Assembly (NCBI GenBank): GCA_030620125.1
Contig: JAUXFI010000007.1
Span: forward strand, 1 to 20,454
Reading direction: 5' to 3'
From: Anaerolineae bacterium
Lineage (GTDB): Bacteria > Chloroflexota > Anaerolineae > B4-G1
Length of the DNA: 20,454 bases
The notes under the pieces were generated by a model that saw only the letters and a list, made by a program, of their open reading frames with translations, was not told where the DNA came from and did no database searches. Below are positions 8,819 to 16,276 of this stretch, in pieces. The position numbers and the translations under genes are program-made. Every line of letters starts with the position of its first letter. Within the stretch, counting starts at the first letter, position 1.

Positions 8819-11212
8819 TTCGTCGCCCAATTCGAGTCCGCTAATCGGTTGAGCGCGCTTGACGGGTAACAGCACGGTGAATGTGCTACCTTCGCCGGCA
8901 GTACTCGTCAGCCACACCCGCCCGCCGTGTGCTTCGACCAGCGATTTGACAATAGAGAGCCCCACTCCCAATCCACTGGCCTCTACGGCCAAGGGGTTCG
9001 TGGGGCGGTAGAAGCGTTCCCAGATGAGAGCCTGTTCTTCAGCAGAGATGCCAATGCCGGTGTCCGAGACCCGTAAGGCGCAGTACGTCGGCTGTTGATC
9101 TCCATTGTCACGCAAAGGCTCGGCGGCAATGGTAATGTGCCCGCCGGGATAGGTGAACTTGATCGCGTTGCTGACCAGGTTGTCCAGTATCTGTCGCACT
9201 CGCGCTGGGTCTGCCTCAATCAGGGGCAGACTCTCGTCGAGCTCCAGACTAACCTCCAGTTGGCGATCCACGAGTTGGCGCTGGAAGGCAAGTAGGGTAT
9301 TGCCAACGAGCAGGTGCAGGTCGGTTTCTCCATACTCCAGTTTGAGGTATCCTTTCTCGAGCTGAGAGATGGCGATGAGATTGTCGGCCAGGCTGACCAT
9401 ACGCAACGCATTGCCACGGATGATCGTGAGGAAGTGGGACTGAGCCTCGCTCACGGCTCCGATCATGCCGCTGCTGAGAGCCTCGGCGTATCCCTGAATG
9501 GCTGTGAGCGGAGTACGTAGCTCGTGGGAGATGGAGGTGACGAACTCGCTCTTTGCCCTTTCGGCCTGGACTTCTTTGGAAATGTCGTGCAGAATGGTCA
9601 CAGCGCCCAGTTGATCGCCAGCCGGCGTGAGGACAGGGGCTGCACTAACTTGTACGACCTTGTTTTCCAATTCGAACACTGTCTGGAGCACGGCGCCAGA
9701 CCTGGCGATTTGTCCCCAATCGAATTGTGAGTCAGACGTTATGCGGACCATCAGGCCTTCCAGCGAACGTCCCAGCAAACGTTGACGGGGCGCGCCCAGG
9801 ATGTGTTCAGCAGCGGCATTGACGACAATGATGTGACCTTCCCTGTCGCTGACAATCACTCCTTCGGAGGCGCTTTCCAGAATAGCTGTTCTCCGGCGTG
9901 CTTCCTCTTCCTGTGCGTGCAGCAACTCGGCCAGGTAATTGGTTTGTGCCTCCAGGTTACGATACAGGCGGGCGTTATCTATAGTCGCAGCGACCTGCAC
10001 AGCAATGCTCTGGCACAGCCGGCTATCGTCTGGCCCAAAGGCGCGTTGGCTGCGTTCGTTTCCCACGACCAGCGCGCCCAACGCGCGACGGTGGCGGAGG
10101 AGCGGCTGCACGATGGTCGGGCCGGCTTCCTGGCTGCCGAGCAGCCCGTACAGGGCCTGCAGGCGTGGATTGCCGGCCGCGACGTTGAGGAGCAATGCCT
10201 TGCGCCGTCGCACCGCGTAGTCGAGCGTAGGCTGTTCGGCGAGGGCGAAGCTCGCTTGCGTAGCTGGTTGCTTTGTGCGTTGCAGGAGAGCATATTGAGC
10301 GGCCAGGTGGATAGTTTCAGGTTCATCGTGGTTGATCAGAAAGATGGCGGCGCGGTCTGCGTCCAGGGCCATAGTCGTGCTTTCAACTACGCGGTGAAGG
10401 ATGGTAGTCAGGTCGAGGGATTCACCAAGGGCCCGGCTGGCCTCGACGAGAAAGAGCAATTCCTGTGTCTGGCGTAGGGACTCTTCGCTCATGACCTGCA
10501 ATTCCTGGCGATAGGCACCCAGGTCCCGTACGGCTCTGCGATAAACAGCGATGGTAAAGAGGGGGTAGCCTATCAGGTTGATCAGCCGTCCCACCCCGAT
10601 CAGAGTGGCCGGGAACTCTGCGCCAAACCGACCGGTCGTCAGGAACAGCGATCCGGCGTACAACACAGCAAAGCCGAGGCCAAGAAGCGTGAAGCCAGAC
10701 ACCGGCAGCCAGTGTTCGCCCTGTCGCCCCCGCCGCAGCAGGATCAGAACCAACGTCAGGGCCAGGAGCATGCTCGCCGCGTACCAGAAGGATTGCTGCC
10801 AGAGCATGCCGTAGGACAGGTTGGGGAACTGTGCCAGTGTGAGATACCACCCTGGCAGGCAAAAGGCGACGCACAAGAGCGTCACGCTGAAACCACAGAT
10901 TAGATACAGCCTCGTGGCACGGCGGCCAAGGACGGTGGACAGAAAGACCCACCCCAAAAGTACGAGGCTGGCGACATCCATGCCGCTGATGAGCGGGGCG
11001 ACGATGGTCGTACAGAGCGGCTCGCCAACCAGCAGCGGGATACGCAGCGCAAGTAGCCCCAAGCAGGCCCACAGAGTGCGGCGCTGGTCGGGATTGTGGA
11101 TGTGGAGCCATTCGATGAGCGCAACGCCTGCCATCGCCTCCAACACCAGGAGGACCATGAGGTTGTAGACAAAGGCGCCAGCACCGATGCTCAGTGAGTT
11201 GACAACAAGCAC
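8804..11212 (-). CDS. Polytopic GAF-PAS sensor histidine kinase
   Basis: This 802-residue protein starts at a GTG seven bases after GGAGG (11220-11224). About seven hydrophobic segments (12-225) form a membrane module that could itself be the sensor. Then come a GAF domain (about 252-415), a PAS domain (about 440-550) and the kinase core, with His563 in TSISHELRTPLTAI, N-box NLVSNAIKFT, G1 DTGIGIS and G2 GLGVGLSIVK. All catalytic motifs are present, so it should autophosphorylate. The next gene downstream is a paralogue with the same architecture but no acceptor His, so the pair could form heterodimers (inference). No response regulator is adjacent. A good promoter lies at 11248-11277. Confidence 0.93.
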   Translation of the reverse strand: MLVVNSLSIGAGAFVYNLMVLLVLEAMAGVALIEWLHIHNPDQRRTLWACLGLLALRIPLLVGEPLCTTIVAPLISGMDVASLVLLGWVFLSTVLGRRATRLYLICGFSVTLLCVAFCLPGWYLTLAQFPNLSYGMLWQQSFWYAASMLLALTLVLILLRRGRQGEHWLPVSGFTLLGLGFAVLYAGSLFLTTGRFGAEFPATLIGVGRLINLIGYPLFTIAVYRRAVRDLGAYRQELQVMSEESLRQTQELLFLVEASRALGESLDLTTILHRVVESTTMALDADRAAIFLINHDEPETIHLAAQYALLQRTKQPATQASFALAEQPTLDYAVRRRKALLLNVAAGNPRLQALYGLLGSQEAGPTIVQPLLRHRRALGALVVGNERSQRAFGPDDSRLCQSIAVQVAATIDNARLYRNLEAQTNYLAELLHAQEEEARRRTAILESASEGVIVSDREGHIIVVNAAAEHILGAPRQRLLGRSLEGLMVRITSDSQFDWGQIARSGAVLQTVFELENKVVQVSAAPVLTPAGDQLGAVTILHDISKEVQAERAKSEFVTSISHELRTPLTAIQGYAEALSSGMIGAVSEAQSHFLTIIRGNALRMVSLADNLIAISQLEKGYLKLEYGETDLHLLVGNTLLAFQRQLVDRQLEVSLELDESLPLIEADPARVRQILDNLVSNAIKFTYPGGHITIAAEPLRDNGDQQPTYCALRVSDTGIGISAEEQALIWERFYRPTNPLAVEASGLGVGLSIVKSLVEAHGGRVWLTSTAGEGSTFTVLLPVKRAQPISGLELGDELTAD

Positions 11213-11247
11213 GTATCTGCCTCCGAGCGCGCTACGAGTATAACAAG

Positions 11248-11277
11248 ATTATACCACAGCGATGGAAAAAAAAACAA
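11248..11277 (-). promoter_or_regulatory. Promoter of the polytopic histidine kinase gene
   Basis: Minus-strand TTGTTT (11272-11277), 18-bp spacer, TATAAT (11248-11253), again with the TGG extension (TGTGGTATAAT). The start of transcription would be near 11241, about 30 bases before the GTG start codon. Confidence 0.65.
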
Positions 11278-11301
11278 CCGGGCTGGCAAGATAAATGACG
11301 G

Positions 11302-11333
11302 ACGGGCGGCTGGCACTTGGGCCAGCCGCCCGT
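11302..11333 (-). terminator. Rho-independent terminator of the PTS/sugar operon
   Basis: A perfect 13-bp GC-rich stem (11302-11314 with 11321-11333) encloses a 6-base loop. It lies 33 bases beyond the dehydrogenase stop codon. On the minus strand it is followed by a T-rich but interrupted tract (CATTTATCTT). It cleanly separates the sugar operon from the kinase promoter. Confidence 0.8.
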
Positions 11334-11366
11334 GTTTCACGCAGTTTTCAGCACGACGAGGACGAG

Positions 11367-12407
11367 CTACATTGTCACGATGACACGGTACGTGTCGGGG
11401 CGAAGCGCCGCCTGTAGTCCCTCCTCCAGCTTCTCGAAGGGCAAGACCAGCGAGATGAACGGCTTGAGGTCAACCGACCCGCTGGAGATCATACGCACGG
11501 TCTGGAGCACGTCCTCCTTGTCCTGGCTCATCGTGCCGGTCAGCACGATCTCTTTGCTGTGGAACGGGTTGGGATCAATGGAGATCTTTGTGCCGCGCGG
11601 ATGGATGCTGGCATAGATGTGGATGCGCCCTCCCTTGGCGGCGGCATCAACTGCCTGCTCCACCGCCGAGGCAACGCTCACCGCACAAAAGATCACGTCC
11701 GCGCCACGGCCATTGGTCAACGCTTTCACCTGGTCGGCGAAGGGATCCTGGGTTGGTTTAATGACGGCGTCGGCGCCCATCTCCCTGGCGAAGGCCGCCC
11801 GTTCGGGGTTGATCTCGCTGACGATGACCCGGGCGCCGATTTGCCTGGCCAGTATCAGGTGGAACAGGCCCATGATGCCCGCGCCCACGACGACCACGTT
11901 GTCCGCTCGTTCCACCTGGGCCTTGCGCACGCTGCGGACGACGCAGGCCAGCGGTTCTGTCAGAGAGATCTCCTCGAAGGATGTCTCGTTGTTGGCTTTG
12001 TAGAGTTGGTAGTCTTCGAGGAGAATATACTCCGCCAGGCCAGCGGGGCCGGGAATATCAGTGTTGCAAAAGTGCTTGCGATTGTTGTCGCAGATGTTGT
12101 CCAGCCCGCGCCGGCACGACTCGCAGTAACCGCAGCGGGTCAGCGGTGAAGCCATCACCCGGTCTCCTATCTGCGCGTTGGTATAGACCTGGTCGCCCAG
12201 CTTGACCAGTTCGCCCGAGACCTCGTGTCCACCGGCCAGAGGATAGAACTGCTCCTCGCCGGAATACTCCCGTTGCTCCCACGTACACAGTGCACATGCT
12301 TTCACCCGCACCAGCGCCTGGCGGGAGCCGGGCTCGGGGATGGGCACGTCGTCAAAACGTATCTGCTTGGGTCCAACGAAGACTGCTCGCTTGTATGTTT
12401 GGGTCAC
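11367..12407 (-). CDS. Zinc-dependent MDR dehydrogenase, polyol/sugar-phosphate type
   Basis: This 346-residue medium-chain dehydrogenase probably oxidises a polyol or sugar alcohol (possibly phosphorylated) with NAD(P)+. Probable catalytic zinc ligands are Cys41 (ALCTWEQ), His61/Glu62 (GGHEVSG) and Glu151 (TEPLACV). The structural zinc site is C92-x2-C95-x2-C98-x7-C106. The Rossmann glycine motif is VGAGIMGLFH (174-183). The plan resembles sorbitol and galactitol-1-phosphate dehydrogenases, but the exact substrate cannot be read from the sequence. The GTG start is five bases after AAGGAG (12413-12418). It is the last gene of the PTS operon, 95 bases after the aldolase gene, with an inverted heptamer hairpin in that gap. 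Confidence 0.92.
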   Translation of the reverse strand: MTQTYKRAVFVGPKQIRFDDVPIPEPGSRQALVRVKACALCTWEQREYSGEEQFYPLAGGHEVSGELVKLGDQVYTNAQIGDRVMASPLTRCGYCESCRRGLDNICDNNRKHFCNTDIPGPAGLAEYILLEDYQLYKANNETSFEEISLTEPLACVVRSVRKAQVERADNVVVVGAGIMGLFHLILARQIGARVIVSEINPERAAFAREMGADAVIKPTQDPFADQVKALTNGRGADVIFCAVSVASAVEQAVDAAAKGGRIHIYASIHPRGTKISIDPNPFHSKEIVLTGTMSQDKEDVLQTVRMISSGSVDLKPFISLVLPFEKLEEGLQAALRPDTYRVIVTM

Positions 12408-12425
12408 GACGACTCCTTATTCACT

Positions 12426-12490
12426 AATGCGTAATACGTAATGCGTAATGAGCGGTGCGTGACTGATTACGCATTACGCATTACGCAATT
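12426..12490. repeat. Inverted pair of TAATGCG heptamer runs forming a long hairpin
   Basis: A run of TAATGCG heptamers (12426-12449) is followed by its reverse complement (12466-12490). Positions 12429-12449 and 12466-12486 pair over 21 bp with one mismatch around a 16-base loop. It sits between the aldolase stop and the dehydrogenase ribosome site, within one operon, so it would be transcribed and fold in the mRNA. No T-run follows, so it is more likely a processing or stability element, or just an inert repeat, than a terminator. Confidence 0.8.
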
Positions 12491-12502
12491 ACCCTTCACA
12501 TT

Positions 12503-13297
12503 TCAGGTGAGGTATTCCAGAGCAGCGTCCACCGTCGCGTCCTCGTGGATGATTGCCGCGATGGCCGCCGTCATTTTGTCAGGTTCAGGATAGCGCCATA
12601 TATTCCGGCCGACCGCGACGCCGCTTGCGCCAGCCCGCATCGCCTCGTAGATGCCGTTCAGTAAGTCACGGGGGTCCTTGGACTTGCTGCCGCCCAGCAC
12701 GACGATGGGCACGTACACCCGCTCGCAGATAGCGCGGAAACTCTCCACGTCGCCGCTGTAGGCAGTCTTGACGAAATCCACGCCCAACTCTGCGCCGATG
12801 CGACAGGCGTGGCCGATATTCTCCGGCGTCCACATCTCGGCCGGGTTCTCGGACCCGCCGGGCAGCATCTCGGCCATCACGGGCACGGTCCACTCGGCGC
12901 ACTGGGCGACCAACTCGGACAGATACGGCAGCGTCTCTGCCTCGTACATCGAACCCGGCATGCCCATGCTGGCGACAGCGTCTGCCCCGACGCGCAGCGC
13001 GTCGTAGACGTTGTACAACAACTGCATGGGACCGTGCTCCTTGGCCAACGACGAACCGCCGCCGTCAACGCGCAGCACGATACCCATATCTCCGATTTCC
13101 TCGGCGAACCGCGTGACGACACCATAAGTGGTCAAGATGGCATCCGCGCCGCCGGCCCGAATCTTGCGAATGACCTGACCCGGTTTCTCCAGCCCTTCCA
13201 TCATGCCGAACGCAGCCGGGTGGTCCATCGCGACGACGAGTGTCTTGCCATCCTCGCGAAAGATGTGATTCCAACGATGTGTTTTGAGTCCAATCAT
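12503..13297 (-). CDS. DeoC/FbaB/LacD-family class I aldolase
   Basis: This is a 264-residue Schiff-base aldolase of the family that includes class I fructose-bisphosphate aldolase FbaB and LsrF. The expected Schiff-base lysine is Lys177 in GVDFVKTAYSGD. Other family marks are VVAMDHP (21-27), the RVDGGGSS region and the phosphate-binding VVLGGSKS and ASGVAVGRNIW loops. I start at the ATG at 13297, not the 25-codon longer frame, because AAGGAG lies six bases upstream (13305-13310). It likely cleaves a ketose phosphate made by the PTS and dehydrogenase, but an LsrF-like thiolase or a transaldolase-type activity cannot be excluded. Confidence 0.9.
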   Translation of the reverse strand: MIGLKTHRWNHIFREDGKTLVVAMDHPAAFGMMEGLEKPGQVIRKIRAGGADAILTTYGVVTRFAEEIGDMGIVLRVDGGGSSLAKEHGPMQLLYNVYDALRVGADAVASMGMPGSMYEAETLPYLSELVAQCAEWTVPVMAEMLPGGSENPAEMWTPENIGHACRIGAELGVDFVKTAYSGDVESFRAICERVYVPIVVLGGSKSKDPRDLLNGIYEAMRAGASGVAVGRNIWRYPEPDKMTAAIAAIIHEDATVDAALEYLT

Positions 13298-13331
13298 CCT
13301 TGATCTCCTTTGTATTCTGTTGCCAGCTCGT

Positions 13332-13491
13332 ACAATAGACATTATCGGAAATAATTTAGCAACGTCAGACAAACAGACTTTTGACAGGATTTACAGGATT
13401 AACAAGATTATCTTTCTGTTTTTATCCTGTAAATCCTGTCAGTTTTTCCCCTCGTTTGGTAAACATTCTTATTTCCGATAAAGTCTAATGT
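13332..13491. repeat. 160-bp nested inverted-repeat element
   Basis: Outer arms 13332-13354 and 13469-13491 are inverted repeats matching at 21 of 23 positions. Inside them, 13382-13399 and 13424-13441 form a perfect 18-bp inverted repeat built from a roughly 9-bp unit (ACAGGATTT), with a 24-base loop. The interior is AT-rich compared with the flanking genes. No obvious target duplication or reading frame was seen. It lies between the permease and aldolase genes of the PTS operon. It may be a miniature mobile element or a folded RNA element. Confidence 0.7.
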
Positions 13492-13492
13492 G

Positions 13493-13534
13493 AACGTGAA
13501 ACGTGACGCTCTGTCACGTTTCACGTTTCACGTG
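13493..13534. repeat. Heptamer run TCACGTT forming a 15-bp hairpin
   Basis: The unit TCACGTT/AACGTGA is repeated and inverted. Positions 13493-13507 pair perfectly with 13513-13527 around a 5-base loop. It lies just after the IIC-IID stop codon (13544) on the minus strand and right beside the 160-bp element. It lacks a T-run; it may stabilise the 3' end of the upstream PTS message. Confidence 0.7.
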
Positions 13535-13543
13535 GTACAAACG

Positions 13544-15328
13544 CTAACCAAAGATCCCGACCTTGATCGCCTCACCTGTATGGGGGTCAATGCCCGGCCA
13601 TATAGGATAGGAACCCAACACACCGACCAGCATCACGACGATCATGATCGTCGTGGGCGACACGTTTTTCTTTGCCAGCAGCCACCACAAGAGCAGCACC
13701 AGCAGCAGCGGCAGCAGGCTGGGCATGATACTATTCAAGACCGCCTGAACCTGGAACGTCGTGCCGCCAATCATAAATGCCACCGGGGTCGAGAGGCTGA
13801 CGAACTGTACGACCAGAGCACCCATGAGAAAGTTGCCCAACACACCCGCGCCGACGATGACGCGGTTGAGCGTGCCGCTCCTCAAGATATTGGTGACGGC
13901 AGAGCGCCCTTGTTGATACCCCTGCCACCAGACCAACCATCCGACGCCCCAGACGAAGGCCGCTATGGTGACGACGAAGAAAATGGGACCGAGAATGTTG
14001 CCGGTGGTCGCGACGCCAAACTCGCCACCGACTGCGATACTCATGCCAATGGCCAGCGCGATGGGGATCACGATGCCCTGCTGGATCGTATCCCCGATGC
14101 CCGCCATTGGGCCCATCAGGCCGGTCTTGACACTGTTGATGGCATCGTCGTCAATGTCGGCCCCGTCTGCGCGCTCCTCCTCCATCGCGATGACCACCCC
14201 GTGGATCATACCGCCGATGTCCGGCTGGGTGTTGAAGAAGACCAGGTGGCGCTTCAACGCGGCGCTGATGTCCTCCTGGGTCGTGTACAGCTTTTTGATG
14301 ATGGGCGTCATACTATGCACAAAACCCAGCCCCTGCATACGCTCCCAGTTGTAGGTTGAGTGGGAGAAAAAGAGCCAGCGTAGCCAGCCCTGGAAGACGT
14401 CCTGGCGCGTGAGCAGCCCAGGCGCTTTGCGCTCCTCAGCGGCCACGGCCGTCTGCTCGCTGGCAATTCCCTGGGTGAACAGCACGTGCAAAAACGCCAC
14501 GCAGACACCAATGATCGCCATCGCTATCAGGTTCACGCCGCTGCCCATCGGCGAGGTAATGATAAAGCCGACGAAGAAGTAGGGCCAGACGTTGCCCTGA
14601 AAGAGAAACTTGAGATTGAGCGCGATACCCAGGGCCGCGAGCATACCGCTGGCCGCAAACAGCCCCGACATGACCCACAAGGCGTGCTGCGCAATCCACG
14701 CCAGCGCACTTGCCACCGCAGCCGAGCCCAGCCACGCCGCCAGCGCGACCGGCACGGCGTAGATGATAAACAGAAACGGCTGGGAAAAGATATAGTTACT
14801 CCGCGCCACCCATTTGATGTTTGCCTCCTCGGCGAACTTGTCTGACCAGTGGGGGATGATGGAACATAGGGACATACGCAGCGACCAGGTCAGGCCGCCC
14901 AGCAACCCCAGCGGTGCGGCCACCGCCAGCGCTGCATCCACGCCCAACCCACTCCCCAACGCCAGCGCCGTACCCAGGTAACCCGCCAGCCCGGGATCGC
15001 CGGGCAGCGAGCCTCCCGCTGAGATCCACCCCAGGTAGAGCACATTGATATTGGCGCCGATGGCGATGCCCTCGCCGAGCCGCCCCATCACCAGGCCCAC
15101 CAGCATCCCGGCGACGAGCGGGCGGTACAGCACGGTGAAGCCGAGGTTGGCGAACCAGGGGGAGAGAGCCAGATAGTACAGGATGCCAACGATGGCAGCC
15201 ATCAAAAAGTTTATGTGTATGGGCTCTTCCTGCGCCGCCGGCGCGGCCTTGACTATGACGAAACTCACCAACATCAGCACCAGGCTGATGATCATGGCCA
15301 TGCCGACTTGTTTCTTATTCGCTTTCAT
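13544..15328 (-). CDS. Mannose-family PTS permease, fused IIC-IID
   Basis: This 594-residue membrane protein joins two normally separate subunits. Residues about 36-285 are EIIC-like, strongly hydrophobic, with the GANINVLYLGWI region. After a short linker (286-305), residues about 305-594 are EIID-like, with YNWERMQGLGF, ALKRHLVFFNTQPDIGGMI, the VKTGLMGPMAGIGD block and a C-terminal transmembrane helix. Together they form the sugar channel of the mannose/fructose/sorbose PTS. The N-terminus (1-35) adds a signal-like hydrophobic stretch ending in KAAPAAQEE that ordinary IIC proteins usually lack. The ATG is preceded by AAGGAG. No frameshift is needed; the frame is continuous across the junction. 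The cargo is unknown. Confidence 0.92.
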   Translation of the reverse strand: MKANKKQVGMAMIISLVLMLVSFVIVKAAPAAQEEPIHINFLMAAIVGILYYLALSPWFANLGFTVLYRPLVAGMLVGLVMGRLGEGIAIGANINVLYLGWISAGGSLPGDPGLAGYLGTALALGSGLGVDAALAVAAPLGLLGGLTWSLRMSLCSIIPHWSDKFAEEANIKWVARSNYIFSQPFLFIIYAVPVALAAWLGSAAVASALAWIAQHALWVMSGLFAASGMLAALGIALNLKFLFQGNVWPYFFVGFIITSPMGSGVNLIAMAIIGVCVAFLHVLFTQGIASEQTAVAAEERKAPGLLTRQDVFQGWLRWLFFSHSTYNWERMQGLGFVHSMTPIIKKLYTTQEDISAALKRHLVFFNTQPDIGGMIHGVVIAMEEERADGADIDDDAINSVKTGLMGPMAGIGDTIQQGIVIPIALAIGMSIAVGGEFGVATTGNILGPIFFVVTIAAFVWGVGWLVWWQGYQQGRSAVTNILRSGTLNRVIVGAGVLGNFLMGALVVQFVSLSTPVAFMIGGTTFQVQAVLNSIMPSLLPLLLVLLLWWLLAKKNVSPTTIMIVVMLVGVLGSYPIWPGIDPHTGEAIKVGIFG

Positions 15329-15352
15329 TGGATTTCTCCTTTTGATTGATAA

Positions 15353-15829
15353 CTATAACTTGCCGACCAGGTCTGAGAACGCTTTAGACTTTTCGCCTGG
15401 CACAGTAAGGAGGGTGATCTCCACCCCCTCGTCCATCAGGTACTTGAGGATAATGACCTCGTTCTCCGAAACGGCAATGTTCTTGAAGACATTCTTGCGT
15501 CCCGGCGTGCTGCCGATCCCGCCGACGTTAAGCGCGTTATACTTTAGCCCGCCATCGTAAAGCCGCTTCGCTGCCTGGGGCGACTTTAGCAGCACCATCG
15601 TCGTCCCCCGATCAGGTGTATCTTCGTTCAGGGCTTTGACACCATCCTCGACCGAGAACACGTTCACCTGGAGGTTCGGCGGCGCGGCCAGATGCAACAC
15701 TTCCTGCATGAACGCATCCGCCGCCACGCCATCGTCCACGATGACGATGCGGGTGAAACGCCGCTGCTTGCACCACACCGCGATCACCTGCCCGTGAATC
15801 AGACGGTCGTCAATCCGTATCAGCCCCAA
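15353..15829 (-). CDS. Mannose-family PTS IIB component
   Basis: EIIB takes phosphate from IIA and gives it to the sugar during transport. The active-site motif IRIDDRLIHGQV starts at residue 4, with the phosphorylated His at residue 12. The GGIGSTPGRKN loop and the C-terminal PGEKSKAFSDL are typical. At 158 residues it is normal in length. The only conventional start codon is a TTG at 15829, which lies 15 bases from a perfect AGGAGG (15845-15850). In-frame ATC (15838) and ATT (15841) codons sit six and three bases from it, and an in-frame stop lies directly before ATT. The true start may therefore be non-canonical, adding three or four residues. It lies 24 bases ahead of the IIC-IID gene. 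Confidence 0.93.
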   Translation of the reverse strand: MGLIRIDDRLIHGQVIAVWCKQRRFTRIVIVDDGVAADAFMQEVLHLAAPPNLQVNVFSVEDGVKALNEDTPDRGTTMVLLKSPQAAKRLYDGGLKYNALNVGGIGSTPGRKNVFKNIAVSENEVIILKYLMDEGVEITLLTVPGEKSKAFSDLVGKL

Positions 15830-15844
15830 TTCTTCGATAATTCA

Positions 15845-15850
15845 CCTCCT
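15845..15850 (-). promoter_or_regulatory. Ribosome binding site AGGAGG of the IIB gene
   Basis: A perfect AGGAGG on the minus strand lies 15 bases before the TTG start at 15829 but six bases before an in-frame ATC (15838) and three before an ATT (15841). An in-frame stop TGA occupies 15842-15844, so no ATG, GTG or TTG exists at normal spacing. It is the reason to doubt the TTG start. Confidence 0.7.
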
Positions 15851-15853
15851 CTC

Positions 15854-15878
15854 ACTCGTCTACTTGTCTACTCACTAC
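15854..15878. repeat. Short tandem repeat CTCGTCTA/CTTGTCTA/CTCACTA
   Basis: Three imperfect units of 7-8 bp fill the gap between the IIA and IIB genes. On the minus strand the run begins with the IIA stop codon (TAG, 15875-15877), so the repeat abuts and includes the end of the gene. Confidence 0.6.
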
Positions 15879-16270
15879 TTCCGCAGCATCGGCCCCAGGT
15901 TCTTGACCGACTCCTGCCCCGCTCGAGCAATATCCTCCGCCAGTTCCGACAACGAAGCATCGTCGCGCGACATGACCAGTTCCAGCAACATTGGCAGGTT
16001 CGCCCCCGTCAAGCACTCGACGTTCTCCTTGAGCACCTGACGGGCCGCCACGTTGTACGGCGTCCCGCCAAATAGATCAATCAGCACCAGCGTGTCCTGC
16101 CCCTTGATCTCTCGCAATACCGCTTCCAGTTTCTCCTCCAAGTTTTCGGGGCTGTCACCAGGAAAAAGAGAGATGGAGTAGAGACCCTCTGTCGGGCCGG
16201 TGATCATCTCGGCTGCCCGGATCAGCGCGTCACCGAGATCGGCGTGAGAGACTACCACGATGTTGATCAT
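15875..16270 (-). CDS. Mannose-family PTS IIA component
   Basis: EIIA receives phosphate from HPr and passes it to IIB. The 131-residue protein shows the phosphorylated His9 in VVSHADLGDAL and the conserved LIDLFGGTPYNVAAR loop, followed by the ANLPMLLELV segment, all typical of the ManX/AgaF group. It is a stand-alone IIA, not fused to IIB as in E. coli ManX. The ATG is six bases after the regulator stop codon with no strong ribosome site, so it is probably translationally coupled to it. EI and HPr must be encoded elsewhere for this system to work. Confidence 0.95.
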   Translation of the reverse strand: MINIVVVSHADLGDALIRAAEMITGPTEGLYSISLFPGDSPENLEEKLEAVLREIKGQDTLVLIDLFGGTPYNVAARQVLKENVECLTGANLPMLLELVMSRDDASLSELAEDIARAGQESVKNLGPMLRK

Positions 16271-16276
16271 AGAACA

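Noticed and set aside
9782..10477. A 231-codon plus-strand open frame opposite the polytopic kinase
   Set aside because: Antisense to the GAF domain coding region, with no motif or ribosome site.
13382..13447. The 18-bp inverted repeat followed by GTTTTT as a plus-strand terminator
   Set aside because: No plus-strand gene lies upstream, the loop is 24 bases and the stem is AT-rich, so I treat it as part of the inverted-repeat element.
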